From the NCBI GenBank assembly GCA_004297445.1, contig SCUK01000066.1:1-35102 (forward strand): a stretch of 35,102 nt of DNA. Direction: 5' to 3'. Origin of the DNA: Anaerolineae bacterium. GTDB lineage: Bacteria > Chloroflexota > Anaerolineae > Anaerolineales > UBA11579. Below the pieces are notes generated by a model. The model made no database searches. It had not been told where the DNA came from and saw only the letters and a program-made list of their open reading frames with translations. Shown in pieces: positions 1 to 8,588 of this stretch; position 1 is the first letter of the stretch, and each line of letters opens with the position of its first letter. The position numbers and the translations under genes were made by a program.

Positions 1-345
1 GACGGTCCAGATGGAGACTTCCCTCGTTTCAAGGTTGTAGGAGAGGATGCGGTCATCCAAGGCCATCGCGCCATGCGGCTTGAATATCCGCATGACGTTC
101 CTGCCCGTCTTGTAGGCATCCGCGACCTTGGCGATGCAGCGCACAACGATTTGCGCCGCCAGGGGTAAGCGATCCCGAACCTCCCGATAGGTGAGTTGGT
201 GCAAAGGGAACTGCCGAAGCGTCTTACTTTCCCAACCCCGTGTGCTGATGGAATTGCAGGCGGCATTCGCCGTCTCGAGCGTTTGCTGGAGCCACTGCGC
301 CTGTTCTGGCGTAGGGAGGAGTTTGACTTGAGCCGTCACCTTCAT
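1..345 (-). CDS. tnpB: TnpB / IS605 OrfB-family protein, N-terminal part, runs off the left edge
   Basis: Reading leftwards from an ATG at 345, an open frame of 115 codons reaches the window edge with no stop. The N-terminus (MKVTAQVKLLPTPEQAQWL, then a stretch with TANAACNSIS) has the typical OrfB/TnpB opening: a short beta strand, the 'L.PT.EQ...L..T...AN.ACN' helix, and 'TYREVRDRLPLAAQIVVRCI' further on. TnpB proteins are RNA-guided nucleases carried by IS200/IS605-type elements. The RuvC-like and zinc-ribbon parts, and any guide RNA at the 3' end, would lie outside the window. No clear ribosome-binding site precedes the ATG. Whether the gene is complete or broken cannot be seen. Confidence 0.85.
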   Translation of the reverse strand, partial: MKVTAQVKLLPTPEQAQWLQQTLETANAACNSISTRGWESKTLRQFPLHQLTYREVRDRLPLAAQIVVRCIAKVADAYKTGRNVMRIFKPHGAMALDDRILSYNLETREVSIWTV

Positions 346-480
346 AGAACATTTGTACCACGGTTTCCACACCTCGAAAACAAGGAGGGGCGCTTCCTCC
401 CTGTCCCAAGTGGGCGGGGTATCCGCGCCTGTTTTTTATGAAAGCGGCGTGAGAGCGCCGTTCCCCGTTACAATTTCCGC
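346..480. other. Gap between tnpB and the LysE gene with small hairpins
   Basis: This 135-base stretch separates two divergent genes. It holds a hairpin GGAGG-GGCGCTT-CCTCC at about 380-397 and a second one, CGGCG/CGCCG, at about 446-459. IS200/IS605 elements carry subterminal hairpins that the Y1 transposase recognises, so one of these may belong to the element end. The boundary cannot be fixed without another copy. Confidence 0.3.
469..474 (+). promoter_or_regulatory. -10 box of a probable leaderless promoter for the LysE gene
   Basis: TACAAT lies six bases before the ATG at 481, so transcription would start at or next to the start codon. No Shine-Dalgarno sequence is present and no good -35 box is seen. 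The same TACAAT-N6-ATG arrangement recurs at 29669. Confidence 0.5.
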
Positions 481-1137
481 ATGCCCACCGGTTCACTGGT
501 CGAGGTCTTCCTGTTTTCCTTCGCCGTCGGGTTAGGGGCGGTCATCTCGCCCGGCCCGGTCAGTACGGCCATCGTCAGCCAGGCGCCGCGCGCCGGTTGG
601 CGGGTGGGGCCGCTGGTCGCCACCGGTCACTCGCTGATGGAAGCCGTCCTCGTCGTGCTGATCGCGCTGGGGCTGGCGGCGGGCATGGCGCGACCCGGCG
701 TGCAGTTGGCGCTGGCGCTGGGCGGCGGACTGCTGTTGTTGTGGATGGGTGGCGGGATGTTGTGGGCGCTGCGGCAGGGCAAGGTGCGTATTCCCGGTGT
801 GAGTGCAGAGGGCGCAACACTGACTCCCCGACAGATGATTCGCCTGGGCATGCTGACGACGTTGAGCAATCCGTTCTGGTATGCCTGGTGGGTGACGGTG
901 GCTGCGGGTTATTTAGGGCAGGCACAGCAGTTGGGCACCGCGGCAGTGGCGGCTTTCTACTTCGGTCACATCAGCGCTGACTATGCCTGGGACACCGCGC
1001 TTTCCACCCTCGTGGGCGCAGGCCGCCGCTGGATCACCGAGCCGGTGTACCGCGGCCTGGTAGGCCTGTCCGGCGCGTTCTTTATCTACCTCGGGCTGGT
1101 GTTCCTGCGGCAGGCGGCATTGCTGGTGGGTAGATGA
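481..1137 (+). CDS. LysE/RhtB-family amino-acid exporter
   Basis: This 218-residue protein has the length and fold pattern of the LysE/RhtB family: about six hydrophobic segments and the signature N-terminal 'GAVISPGPV' motif (residues about 19-27), followed by an 'A.RAGWRVGPLVATGHS' segment. Members export amino acids or small related compounds by proton exchange in the cytoplasmic membrane. A second family feature is 'TTLSNPFWYAWWV' in the middle of the protein. The substrate cannot be told from sequence. The gene stands alone, between tnpB and the convergent membrane-protein operon that ends 7 bases beyond it. Start: the ATG at 481 is chosen because the 'FLFSFAVGLGAVISPGP' helix follows at once and a -10 box lies just upstream. 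Confidence 0.88.
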   Translation: MPTGSLVEVFLFSFAVGLGAVISPGPVSTAIVSQAPRAGWRVGPLVATGHSLMEAVLVVLIALGLAAGMARPGVQLALALGGGLLLLWMGGGMLWALRQGKVRIPGVSAEGATLTPRQMIRLGMLTTLSNPFWYAWWVTVAAGYLGQAQQLGTAAVAAFYFGHISADYAWDTALSTLVGAGRRWITEPVYRGLVGLSGAFFIYLGLVFLRQAALLVGR

Positions 1138-1144
1138 AGTCCAG

Positions 1145-2731
1145 CTAAGGGTTCACTGCATACAACACATACTTGCCGCTGGTCGCAACCGACTGCAAGT
1201 ATGACGCGTCCGCCGGGTCCCACGCGCCGGTGGGCGTGGCCAGCGGCTTCCAAAAGATGTAGTCAATGTGCTGCTCAATCAGGAACGGTTCGATATCGTC
1301 CGGGTCCATGCGGCCCAGCATCAGTCTTTCAGCCACGTTTCGGAATTCGCGACCGCCCAAACTTTCCGGCCCGTGCCCGGTAACCACCCGCACCGGCAGC
1401 CAGGCCGGCAGCGCGTTGGAGGTGTCGTAAGACGCCAGCACCACCGAGTCCGGGGGAATGAAGTCGCGGAATGCTTCAAAGGCGCGCACCTCGGCCGCCG
1501 AACGAAACACCGGCGTGCCGGACGGCCCTGACGTGGTAAAGGTACCGCCCAGGAGTAAAAATAGCGTAGTCAGAAAAGCCGGAGAAAGCAGCGCGGGTTT
1601 CCAGCTGGGGCGCGCCTGAAACGCCGCCAGAGCCGCCACTGCCAGCACGGCGAACACGCCCTCTGCCAGCCGGCGCTGCACTGGAATCGGGATGTAGATG
1701 AGCAGCGGCACGACTGCCAGCCAGCCGAAGACCAGCGCCGCCCGCCAGCGGTCCGCACTCCACAGCGGACGCAAGCCGAGCGCGACAAAGGGCAACAGGA
1801 TGGCGAAACCCAACAGGTAATGCAGCGGGTGTGGCGTGGTGAGGATGTTTTGCGCCGTCCACGCCTGGGCATAGGGGTCGCGGGCAAACGCCAGCACCGT
1901 CCACAGCATCACCGGCAACGGTGGCAGGCCCAGCCACAGCGCACACCGCAACGCGCCGCGCCAGCGCGGCCAGCCGAATCCCTCGACCCCGCGCCACGCC
2001 AGCACACCCGTCACGCAAAGATGCAACGCCACTACCAACCCCCCCACAACGACTGTCAGCGGTTGCAGGAGGGAAAGAGCCAGCCAGCCCAGCCCGGCAC
2101 GCAGGCCGTCACGGTCTAACGAACCTGATTCCTGTGGAGTGCGCAGGTACGCGGCCAGCCCGAACAGCAACAGGCCGCGCGCCGCCGCCAGATGCGGCAG
2201 GCTGTATACGCTCAAGAAACCGAACGCCTCCGGCGAGATGTAGTCCAGCGGCAGGCTGCCCAGCAAATCCCCCTGCCCGATGAGCGCCAGCAGCCAGCCC
2301 AACCCCCCGCCCAGCAGGGACAGGCCGACGACCCAATGGCGCAGGTACAACTCCTTGAAGAAGACGGAGGCAAACCGGTACGTCCCCCAGACGGCGATGC
2401 CGATGCCCACCAGCCGCAGTGCCTGGAAAAGTATCAGGAACTGGGTGTGCTGGTTAGTCGGGGTGGTGAGCTTGCCCAGCCACACATAGGGCAGGAGCGC
2501 CGGCAGACCGGCCTGGTCCGCAGAAGAGTAGGGGGACCGAAACAGCCAGTCGCCCATCCAGCCGCGCATCATCTTGGCGAGGTAGGAATTGCCGTCTTCC
2601 ACTCCGATGAAGAAGCCGGTGAAAACCCGATTTTCATCCTGATTGGCAAACCCCAACCCGTAAGGGATTAACGTGACCAGAAAGACGATCAGCGTGAAGA
2701 CCAGCAGCCAACGGCGTTCGGCGCGGTTCAT
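1145..2731 (-). CDS. Large polytopic membrane protein, GT-C-like, paralogue 1
   Basis: This 528-residue protein has many transmembrane helices and a soluble C-terminal tail. After the first helix comes an external loop with 'VEDGNSYLAKMMRGW'. The same loop appears in the paralogues at 4610 ('LDGNSYLAKMREGW') and 6141 ('EDNNTYLAKMRQGW'). An acidic residue in the first external loop is typical of GT-C glycosyltransferases that use lipid-linked sugars, and the helix layout is compatible with that fold, but no diagnostic catalytic motif is clear. The C-terminal region ('IPPDSVVLASYDTSNALPAW', then 'EQHIDYIFWKP') resembles the ends of the paralogues. It is the last gene of a four-gene operon: its ATG overlaps the stop of the gene before it by 4 bases. 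A role in cell-surface glycan assembly is inference. Confidence 0.6.
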   Translation of the reverse strand: MNRAERRWLLVFTLIVFLVTLIPYGLGFANQDENRVFTGFFIGVEDGNSYLAKMMRGWMGDWLFRSPYSSADQAGLPALLPYVWLGKLTTPTNQHTQFLILFQALRLVGIGIAVWGTYRFASVFFKELYLRHWVVGLSLLGGGLGWLLALIGQGDLLGSLPLDYISPEAFGFLSVYSLPHLAAARGLLLFGLAAYLRTPQESGSLDRDGLRAGLGWLALSLLQPLTVVVGGLVVALHLCVTGVLAWRGVEGFGWPRWRGALRCALWLGLPPLPVMLWTVLAFARDPYAQAWTAQNILTTPHPLHYLLGFAILLPFVALGLRPLWSADRWRAALVFGWLAVVPLLIYIPIPVQRRLAEGVFAVLAVAALAAFQARPSWKPALLSPAFLTTLFLLLGGTFTTSGPSGTPVFRSAAEVRAFEAFRDFIPPDSVVLASYDTSNALPAWLPVRVVTGHGPESLGGREFRNVAERLMLGRMDPDDIEPFLIEQHIDYIFWKPLATPTGAWDPADASYLQSVATSGKYVLYAVNP

Positions 2732-4629
2732 CGACGTACTCGCATTAGGGGGAGGAACGCGAGGGACAGCAGACCGAAGAGACTGGCAACCAGCCCAGTC
2801 GCCAATTCGGGTGGAAATCCTTCCGTTGCATTTCCGACGTCGGAAAATCCACTGGCAAACTGGTTCTCGTATAGATGTGTCCTGCCGAACTGGTTTAGAA
2901 ACTCCAGCCCTTCGGCGTCAATCGGAAACTCGGCGACAACGTAGCGCACATTCAACTCACCCAGAAGTCGCGCGTCCGGCGTGAAGCTGGCATTGGCGGT
3001 GGTCGGGTCGCCGTCAAAGGGCGGGATGGTCACACTATAGCCGGTACGCGGAATGCCGGTGGCCCTATCCATGAACTCCGCGTACGCTGCCAGTTGCAGC
3101 GGGTTCACGCCATCGGCCAGGTGCAGGCCGAGGTCCGCCGCCGTCTGTTGGGGAATCGAGTACGAAGGCGAGTACACCCGGAACTCACCGGGCTGCGCCG
3201 CCAGCCACTCTGCAACCTCGCGTCCTTCGGCCAGCACCTCTTGTGCCGGGCGCATGGCAAACAGCGAGGAGTCCACGGCCGCCAGGTCTGCCGCCAGCAG
3301 GACGAAGATCGCCAGCGCAAACCGCGGCGCGGTCAGCCGCCCTGCGAGATAGGCAAGCAACAGCGCCGCCAGCGTACTGAAAACCGCCGCGCTCCAAATG
3401 AAACCCGCATCCAGCGCGCCGGTGACCGCAAAGACCAGCGCTGCCAGCGCCAGCGACAGCCCCGCCAGCCCTACAATGGCAAGGCGCAAACGGCGGACAG
3501 TGGATTCGGCGACCCCATCCAGCAATTGCTGGAAGCCGTGCGCCGCCAGCACCGCCAGCGCGAACCCGGCCACAAACACCGCCCGCGGCGGCACCCGCAG
3601 CAACGACACAAACGGCAACCCCGCCAGCGTTTCGGCAAACGGCAAGGCCTCGCCCAGCGACCACAGCAATGCCACAGCCGCCGCCCCGCCCCACAACCAT
3701 GATCGCGGTGCGCGGCCCAACAGCGCCGCCAATGCCAGCACGATTACCGCCGCGCCGGGATACACAACCCACTCGGCCGTCGCGCCAAAATCCGGCACCA
3801 GCAAACCCAGCAGGCGCGTCAGCGGCAGAGAGAATGCCAGCACATCCGCGGGGGTCATCAAACTGCGAGTGGAATGAGTGAGAAAGCCGAACAGCGGAAA
3901 CAGCAGCGGCGCGGACAAGAGCAACGCAACGAGCCCTTGCCCCGCGACCCGCACCGCCGTCTTCCAGGCCGATTGGCTATACGCAAATTCGAACGCCAGC
4001 CACAGGAGGCCGCAATACGTCACGGCACGCGGGTCGGCCAGGAAGATGAGTGCGAGGAACAACGCCGGCTGCAAAAGGTTAGAGGCGTCCGCCCGCAGGT
4101 TGAGCCCGTGCCGCGCGCCATCGACGCGCGAGCGCAACGCAGACCACAACAGCCACGGCAGCCATTGGAACGCGTAGAACAACGTCAGGTGGCCCGCGCC
4201 GTAATGCCCCCACAATTTGGGCATCAGTTGAAACGCCAATGCGCCCAGCAACGCCGGGCGGGCTCCCAGCCCCAGCCGCCGCAGGAACAACGCCATGCCC
4301 ACGCCGCCCCATACCAGGTGCAGGAGCGCGGTGAGGTTCAGCCCGAACGGCAGCGGGAATAGCAATGCCAGCCAGCCCGGCGGGTAGTGCAGGCCGGAAA
4401 GCGGGTCGGCATAGAACGGGTAGCCGCTCATGATCAAGTCCGACCAGAACGGGACGACATGGTCATTGACCAGTGTGCGCTGGATGTACAGCGCGTTCGG
4501 AAAATGCGAGACGGCGAAATCCGAGAAGCGCGCATCGGCGGCCGGGTATGGGAACACGCCGATGCCCGGCAACAACATCAGCGGCGGCAGCAGCAGCGGC
4601 CACCAGCGTCTAAGGCGTGCTGACAGCAT
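2728..4629 (-). CDS. YfhO-like polytopic membrane protein
   Basis: This 633-residue membrane protein has roughly a dozen hydrophobic helices. The N-terminal pattern ('FPNALYIQRTLVNDHVVPFW', 'SGYPFYADPLSGLHYPPGW', later 'LYAFQWLPWLLWS'-type residues) matches the YfhO family, large membrane proteins thought to glycosylate cell-surface polymers. The C-terminal soluble part contains a segment like 'NVRYVVAEFPIDAEGLEFL', also family-like. It differs from its three operon neighbours, which are paralogues of each other. Its start overlaps the stop of the upstream gene by 20 bases and its stop overlaps the next start by 4, so the four genes are translationally coupled. The substrate is unknown. Confidence 0.65.
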   Translation of the reverse strand: MLSARLRRWWPLLLPPLMLLPGIGVFPYPAADARFSDFAVSHFPNALYIQRTLVNDHVVPFWSDLIMSGYPFYADPLSGLHYPPGWLALLFPLPFGLNLTALLHLVWGGVGMALFLRRLGLGARPALLGALAFQLMPKLWGHYGAGHLTLFYAFQWLPWLLWSALRSRVDGARHGLNLRADASNLLQPALFLALIFLADPRAVTYCGLLWLAFEFAYSQSAWKTAVRVAGQGLVALLLSAPLLFPLFGFLTHSTRSLMTPADVLAFSLPLTRLLGLLVPDFGATAEWVVYPGAAVIVLALAALLGRAPRSWLWGGAAAVALLWSLGEALPFAETLAGLPFVSLLRVPPRAVFVAGFALAVLAAHGFQQLLDGVAESTVRRLRLAIVGLAGLSLALAALVFAVTGALDAGFIWSAAVFSTLAALLLAYLAGRLTAPRFALAIFVLLAADLAAVDSSLFAMRPAQEVLAEGREVAEWLAAQPGEFRVYSPSYSIPQQTAADLGLHLADGVNPLQLAAYAEFMDRATGIPRTGYSVTIPPFDGDPTTANASFTPDARLLGELNVRYVVAEFPIDAEGLEFLNQFGRTHLYENQFASGFSDVGNATEGFPPELATGLVASLFGLLSLAFLPLMRVRR

Positions 4630-6130
4630 AAATCTTCACGCCCAGTTCGTCATAAAGGAGAGATAGCCCCGGCAGGTCAGGCAGTGGCCCCAGCGCGGCT
4701 TCCCGCGGCCCGTAATACAGATACTCGACATCCAGCGCATGAACAAATGCGGCATCCGGTGCGGCGTAGAAAGCCAGCAGTTCGGCTTCGCGTTGCGCGG
4801 CATCCAACGATTCAAAGGGATGGCCATAGTACACGCGGGCATCGGTGTACGCCGGGATGAACAGGCCGGTGTCCGGCCCGGCCAGCAGCCGCGCCCCGGC
4901 CGGTGTGTTCGCTTCAATCCATGCGTATGCCGCATGCTCGCCGCGCGTCAGGTACAGTTCCGGCGCCAGCGTCCGGGCAGCGAAGATCGCGGTGAGCAGC
5001 AAAATCAAATTGGTCGGCAACGCCAGCAGGAACAGCGCCAGGCGCGCCCGCCCCGCCCCTTTTTCTGACAGCCATGCTCCCAGGGCAAACACCACCAGCG
5101 CCGCCAGGGGGATGAAATAGCCGACGAGGAAACGCCGTTGCAGTGCAAACGGAATTGCCGCCAGCAGCGGGCATACCACCGCCCAGACCGCGACGACTCG
5201 CCAGTTTTGCGCAGCGCGCCGCAGGGCAAACCACACGCCCGGCGCGGCCAGCAGCAGCGCTGGAGAAAACGCCACCAGCAATTCCCACAGCGGCGGCAGC
5301 GCGGTGATGTTCTGAGCGTTCCAGCCCATCAGCAGCGGGTCGCGCCCAATGGCCCACAGGTCGTAGAGCAACAGTGGCGCACCGCCCAGCGTCACCGCCG
5401 CCGCCTGCCAGAACGCGGCGCGCGCCGGCCGCTTCTGCGCAATATCCAACAGCCACACGCCACCGAGGACCACGCCCACCACCGGCACGCTGAACGCCGA
5501 CACCAGCGCCAGACACAGGGCCAACAGCGCTACGCCGCCTAGCCGCCGCGCGTCCGGCACGCCGTCCCCCGGCGTCAGTAACAGCAGTTGTAAGCCCAGC
5601 CCCAGCGGAAAGTGCACATTGGAATACGACGCCAGAAACGGGTACGCCTCCCCCACCCAGAAGTCCGGCGTAAAGCCGCCTCCGGCCACCGCCAGCCAGC
5701 CCAGCCCGGACCCAAACGACGCCAACAGGAACGCCCAGCGGCGCCCGGCCCCCGGCGGGAATAACGCCGCCATGAAGCTGTACAGCGCCCAGAGCAGGAA
5801 CGCGGCCGCCGCCAGCCGTGCGACGTGGAACACAGGAACCAGCGCTAGTCCCAACACGCACGCCACATGCCCCAACAGGATGTAAGGCAAATGAAACGGC
5901 ACTGTCGCGCTGGTCTCAAAGATGTATGGCAGGGTGAACAACCACTCGCCGCGCCAGCCCTCGCGCATCTTGGCCAGGTAGGAATTGCCATCCAGCGGGT
6001 TGACCAGCAGGCCGGTGAAGACGTGTTCCGGGCCCGCACCCTGCGCCGCCAGCAGGTACGGCAGTCCGAGTAACGCTAGAAATATCAGCAATGTGACAAT
6101 GAAGAATTTGCGGTCTTCCTTTGCAATCAT
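4610..6130 (-). CDS. Large polytopic membrane protein, GT-C-like, paralogue 2
   Basis: This 506-residue paralogue of the genes at 1145 and 6141 shares the 'DGNSYLAKMREGWRGEWLF' loop, 'LFPPGAGRRWAFLLASFGSG' in the first third, and a C-terminal 'LLAGPDTGLFIPAYTDARVY' plus 'YYGPREAALGP' block. The frame is open to 6307, but the start is placed at 6130. There MIAKEDRKFF aligns with the starts of the paralogues, an AAAGGGA ribosome-binding site precedes the ATG, and only 10 bases separate it from the previous stop. The extension would run well into the upstream gene. Function as a lipid-linked-sugar glycosyltransferase is inference. Confidence 0.65.
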   Translation of the reverse strand: MIAKEDRKFFIVTLLIFLALLGLPYLLAAQGAGPEHVFTGLLVNPLDGNSYLAKMREGWRGEWLFTLPYIFETSATVPFHLPYILLGHVACVLGLALVPVFHVARLAAAAFLLWALYSFMAALFPPGAGRRWAFLLASFGSGLGWLAVAGGGFTPDFWVGEAYPFLASYSNVHFPLGLGLQLLLLTPGDGVPDARRLGGVALLALCLALVSAFSVPVVGVVLGGVWLLDIAQKRPARAAFWQAAAVTLGGAPLLLYDLWAIGRDPLLMGWNAQNITALPPLWELLVAFSPALLLAAPGVWFALRRAAQNWRVVAVWAVVCPLLAAIPFALQRRFLVGYFIPLAALVVFALGAWLSEKGAGRARLALFLLALPTNLILLLTAIFAARTLAPELYLTRGEHAAYAWIEANTPAGARLLAGPDTGLFIPAYTDARVYYGHPFESLDAAQREAELLAFYAAPDAAFVHALDVEYLYYGPREAALGPLPDLPGLSLLYDELGVKIYAVSTP

Positions 6131-6140
6131 CGCGTCCCTT

Positions 6141-7661
6141 TCATGGCGCAGCCACCCGGTAGATTTCCACGCCCGCTTCAGCATACACCCGTTGCAGACC
6201 ATCTCCCTGCAACACTGGCCCCAGGGCACGTTCGCGCGGTCCGTAGAAAAGGTACTGCGCACCAATCTCTTCCACAAAGTCAAAGGACGGTGCAGCGAAG
6301 AAGGCATTGAGTCGAATCAGTTTGTTCTCGGCGTCAATCGTTTCGTGCGGGTGGCCGTAATAGACGTGCAAACCGGTGTAGGCCGGGATGAACAACCCGG
6401 TTTCCGGCCCGGCCAGCAAACGCGCCCCCGCCGGCAAGTTGGCATCCAGCCAGGCATAGGCGGCGCGTTCCCTGGTCGTGAGGTACGCTTGCGGCAGATG
6501 AACCTGCGCGACAAAGAACGCAGTAATCAGAATCATGAGGTTGGTGATTCCGGCCGCGGCGAACAACCCCAGCCGCGCCCGTCCGGCAGCCACTTCGCGC
6601 AGGCGCTCGCCGATGAACATCATCGCCAGGGCTGCCAGCGGCACGAAATAGCCCACCAGAAAACGGCGCTGCACGGCGATGGGCGCCAGCGCCAGCAGCT
6701 GGCACGCCAGCAGCCACAACGCGGGCAGATGCCAACGCGTGGCGTCCCCACGCAACGCGCGCCACGCGCCGGGAATTGCTAAAGCCGCAACTGGCAGCAA
6801 GCCCAATAGCATCTCGCCCAGCGGACGCATGGGCGTGAAGTTTTGCGCGCTCCAGCTCACCAGCAGCGGGTCCTGCGCGATGGCCCACTGGTGAAAGAGC
6901 AGCACCGCCCCACCGCTCAACCCGGCCAGCAAGGCGCGGCTGAATGCCGGACGGCTCGGTTCGCGCCGCGCCCAGCGCCACACGCCCAGTGTGGCCCACA
7001 CGGTCACCACCACCGGCAGGCTGTACGCCGAGACCAGCGTCAACAGCGCGGCCAGCACACCAAACCCGATGGCGCGGCGCGCGTCCAATGCGGTTTCTTC
7101 CGGAGCAAGCAGGAAAAGTTGCAGACCCAATGCCGCCGGAAAATGCACGTTGGTATATGAAGACAGGAAGGGGTAGATTTCGGCCACCCACAGGTCAGGG
7201 GAACTCCAGCCGGCCACCATCGCCACCCAGCCCAGACCGGCACCAAATGCCGCCAGCAGGAACGCCCAGCGGCGGCCGGCTCCCGGTGGGAACAGCGCCG
7301 CCATAAACTCATTAAGCGCCCACAGCAAGAATGCCGCGGCCAGCAGGCGCGCGGCATGAAAAACGGCAAGCAATGGCAGGCTCAACCAACGGGCGAGATG
7401 GCCGAGGAAAAGGTACGGCAAATGCACCGGACCGCCCGGCCCGGTTTCAAACACATACGGCAGCCTGAACCGCCACGAGCCTTCCCATCCCTGGCGCATC
7501 TTGGCGAGATAGGTGTTGTTATCTTCAGCTTTCAGCAGGAAGCCGGTGAACACATACTCGGGTGCCGCGGCGCGGAAAGCGACCGCATAGGGCAGGCTCA
7601 ACGCCAGGAGAAATACTGCCAGAGTAATGAAGTAGAACTTCCGGTCATGTGCTTGGAGCAT
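6141..7661 (-). CDS. Large polytopic membrane protein, GT-C-like, paralogue 3; first gene of the operon
   Basis: This 506-residue protein is very similar to the product at 4610: shared 'LFPPGAGRRWAFLLA', a 'SYTNVHFPAALGLQL' segment (compare 'SYSNVHFPLGLGLQL'), 'LLAGPETGLFIPAYTG' and 'YYGHPHETIDA'. It looks like a recent tandem duplication. The frame extends to 7706, but the ATG at 7661 (MLQAHDRKFYFITL) aligns with MIAKEDRKFFIVTL of the neighbour. A TAAAAT box sits 7 bases before this ATG, the spacing seen at other likely leaderless starts in the window. No Shine-Dalgarno is visible for either start. Confidence 0.62.
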   Translation of the reverse strand: MLQAHDRKFYFITLAVFLLALSLPYAVAFRAAAPEYVFTGFLLKAEDNNTYLAKMRQGWEGSWRFRLPYVFETGPGGPVHLPYLFLGHLARWLSLPLLAVFHAARLLAAAFLLWALNEFMAALFPPGAGRRWAFLLAAFGAGLGWVAMVAGWSSPDLWVAEIYPFLSSYTNVHFPAALGLQLFLLAPEETALDARRAIGFGVLAALLTLVSAYSLPVVVTVWATLGVWRWARREPSRPAFSRALLAGLSGGAVLLFHQWAIAQDPLLVSWSAQNFTPMRPLGEMLLGLLPVAALAIPGAWRALRGDATRWHLPALWLLACQLLALAPIAVQRRFLVGYFVPLAALAMMFIGERLREVAAGRARLGLFAAAGITNLMILITAFFVAQVHLPQAYLTTRERAAYAWLDANLPAGARLLAGPETGLFIPAYTGLHVYYGHPHETIDAENKLIRLNAFFAAPSFDFVEEIGAQYLFYGPRERALGPVLQGDGLQRVYAEAGVEIYRVAAP

Positions 7662-7668
7662 TGGCTGG

Positions 7669-7674
7669 ATTTTA
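7669..7674 (-). promoter_or_regulatory. -10 box of a probable leaderless promoter for the four-gene membrane operon
   Basis: On the minus strand TAAAAT lies 7 bases before the ATG at 7661. A -35 box is not convincing. The position predicts transcription starting at the start codon. Confidence 0.4.
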
Positions 7675-7736
7675 CCAGTCGGAGATTCCGCGGCCGAATC
7701 GGGCATGGGGGGAGTACCGTGCTTGCGAAAACCCTG

Positions 7737-7763
7737 CTCACGCGAAGCCGCCAGGATGCAAAG
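7737..7763 (+). repeat. Dispersed 27-bp intergenic repeat, copy 1
   Basis: The segment beginning CTCACGCGAAGCCGCCAGGA is 21/27 identical to 17809-17835. Both copies lie between genes. The sequence has the look of the 'CTCACGCAAAGnCGCAAAGA' type of intergenic repeat seen in many environmental bacterial genomes. Its function is unknown. Confidence 0.5.
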
Positions 7764-7850
7764 ATATGAAGAGCCGAATACTAATCTCTGGACCCATTCG
7801 CCAAATCTGGCTTATTTCAGGCGGGAAGCCCGGCGTGATGTGCGCCCAAC

Positions 7851-7879
7851 TTGCCAGAACCCCTCTCCCAATCTATAAT
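7851..7879 (+). promoter_or_regulatory. Promoter TTGCCA-N17-TATAAT giving a leaderless transcript
   Basis: The -35 TTGCCA is at 7851-7856 (5/6 consensus), the spacer is exactly 17 bases, and the -10 TATAAT is at 7874-7879 (6/6). The expected transcription start, about 7 bases on, falls at 7886-7887, which is the ATG itself. No Shine-Dalgarno exists. This is the best-formed sigma-70-type promoter of the leaderless set. Confidence 0.8.
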
Positions 7880-7886
7880 CGGGCGT

Positions 7887-8588
7887 ATGAGCGAACCGGC
7901 GCGGCTGCATGCCCTCCAGCAACTGGACTTGCGTCTGGACGCTGCCCGCGCTCGTCTGGCTGAAATCGAACTGGCGTTGAGCCAGAATGCCGAAGTCCAG
8001 GCCGCCCAGGGGGCCGCAGACGCTGCCAAAGCCGCTCAACATGAACAACACACCGCGCTGCGCAACGCTGAAGCCGAAGTCCAGGCCCAGCAACAAAAAA
8101 TCGCCAACAACCAGCGTACCCTGTATGGCGGCAGCGTGACCAATCCCAAAGAGTTGGAAGACCTGCAGAACGAAGCCGCGGCGCTCAGCCGCCATCTCGG
8201 GGCGCTGGAAGAACGCCAGTTGGAAACGATGATGGCTTTTGAAGAAGCCGAGGCCAGTCTGGCCAGCGCTCAGACCTCGTTGGAAGACACCCGCGCGCGG
8301 GTGGCCGACCAGAACCGCGCCATGACCGAAGAGCAGAAGGTCCTTCTGACAGAGGTCGCCGAGTTGGAATCCGACCGCGAAGACAGCCTCCCCGAGGTGG
8401 CCGCCGAAATGCTGGCGCTTTATCAGGAGTTGCGCGGCTCACGCGCCGGGCTGGCCGTGGTGGCCATCTCCGGCAATGAGTGCCCGGCCTGCGGCGCCAC
8501 CTTGAGCGCCGCCCAGGCGCAAGTCTCCCGTTCCCCCACCCAGATCGCACGCTGCGCCGATTGCGGGCGCATTCTCGTCAGCGCATGA
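7887..8588 (+). CDS. Coiled-coil hairpin plus C-terminal zinc ribbon protein (COG1579-like)
   Basis: This 233-residue protein consists of a long alpha-helical coiled coil (about residues 5-185, rich in Ala, Glu, Gln, Leu heptads) and a C-terminal C4 zinc ribbon, 'CPACG' followed about 20 residues later by 'CADCG'. The layout matches the COG1579/CT398 family, whose members have been proposed to bind nucleic acid or secretion components; the exact role is unsettled. The frame opens at 7851, but the ATG at 7887 (MSEPARLHALQQLDLRLD) is preferred because the promoter at 7851-7879 would otherwise lie inside the gene. Its stop overlaps the next ATG by 4 bases (ATGA), so it is translationally coupled to the NACHT protein. 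Confidence 0.8.
   Translation: MSEPARLHALQQLDLRLDAARARLAEIELALSQNAEVQAAQGAADAAKAAQHEQHTALRNAEAEVQAQQQKIANNQRTLYGGSVTNPKELEDLQNEAAALSRHLGALEERQLETMMAFEEAEASLASAQTSLEDTRARVADQNRAMTEEQKVLLTEVAELESDREDSLPEVAAEMLALYQELRGSRAGLAVVAISGNECPACGATLSAAQAQVSRSPTQIARCADCGRILVSA

Noticed and set aside
2192..4362. Several plus-strand frames of 150-200 codons rich in Gln, Arg and Pro inside the membrane-protein operon
   Set aside because: Composition typical of reverse-strand translation of hydrophobic genes; no start signals.
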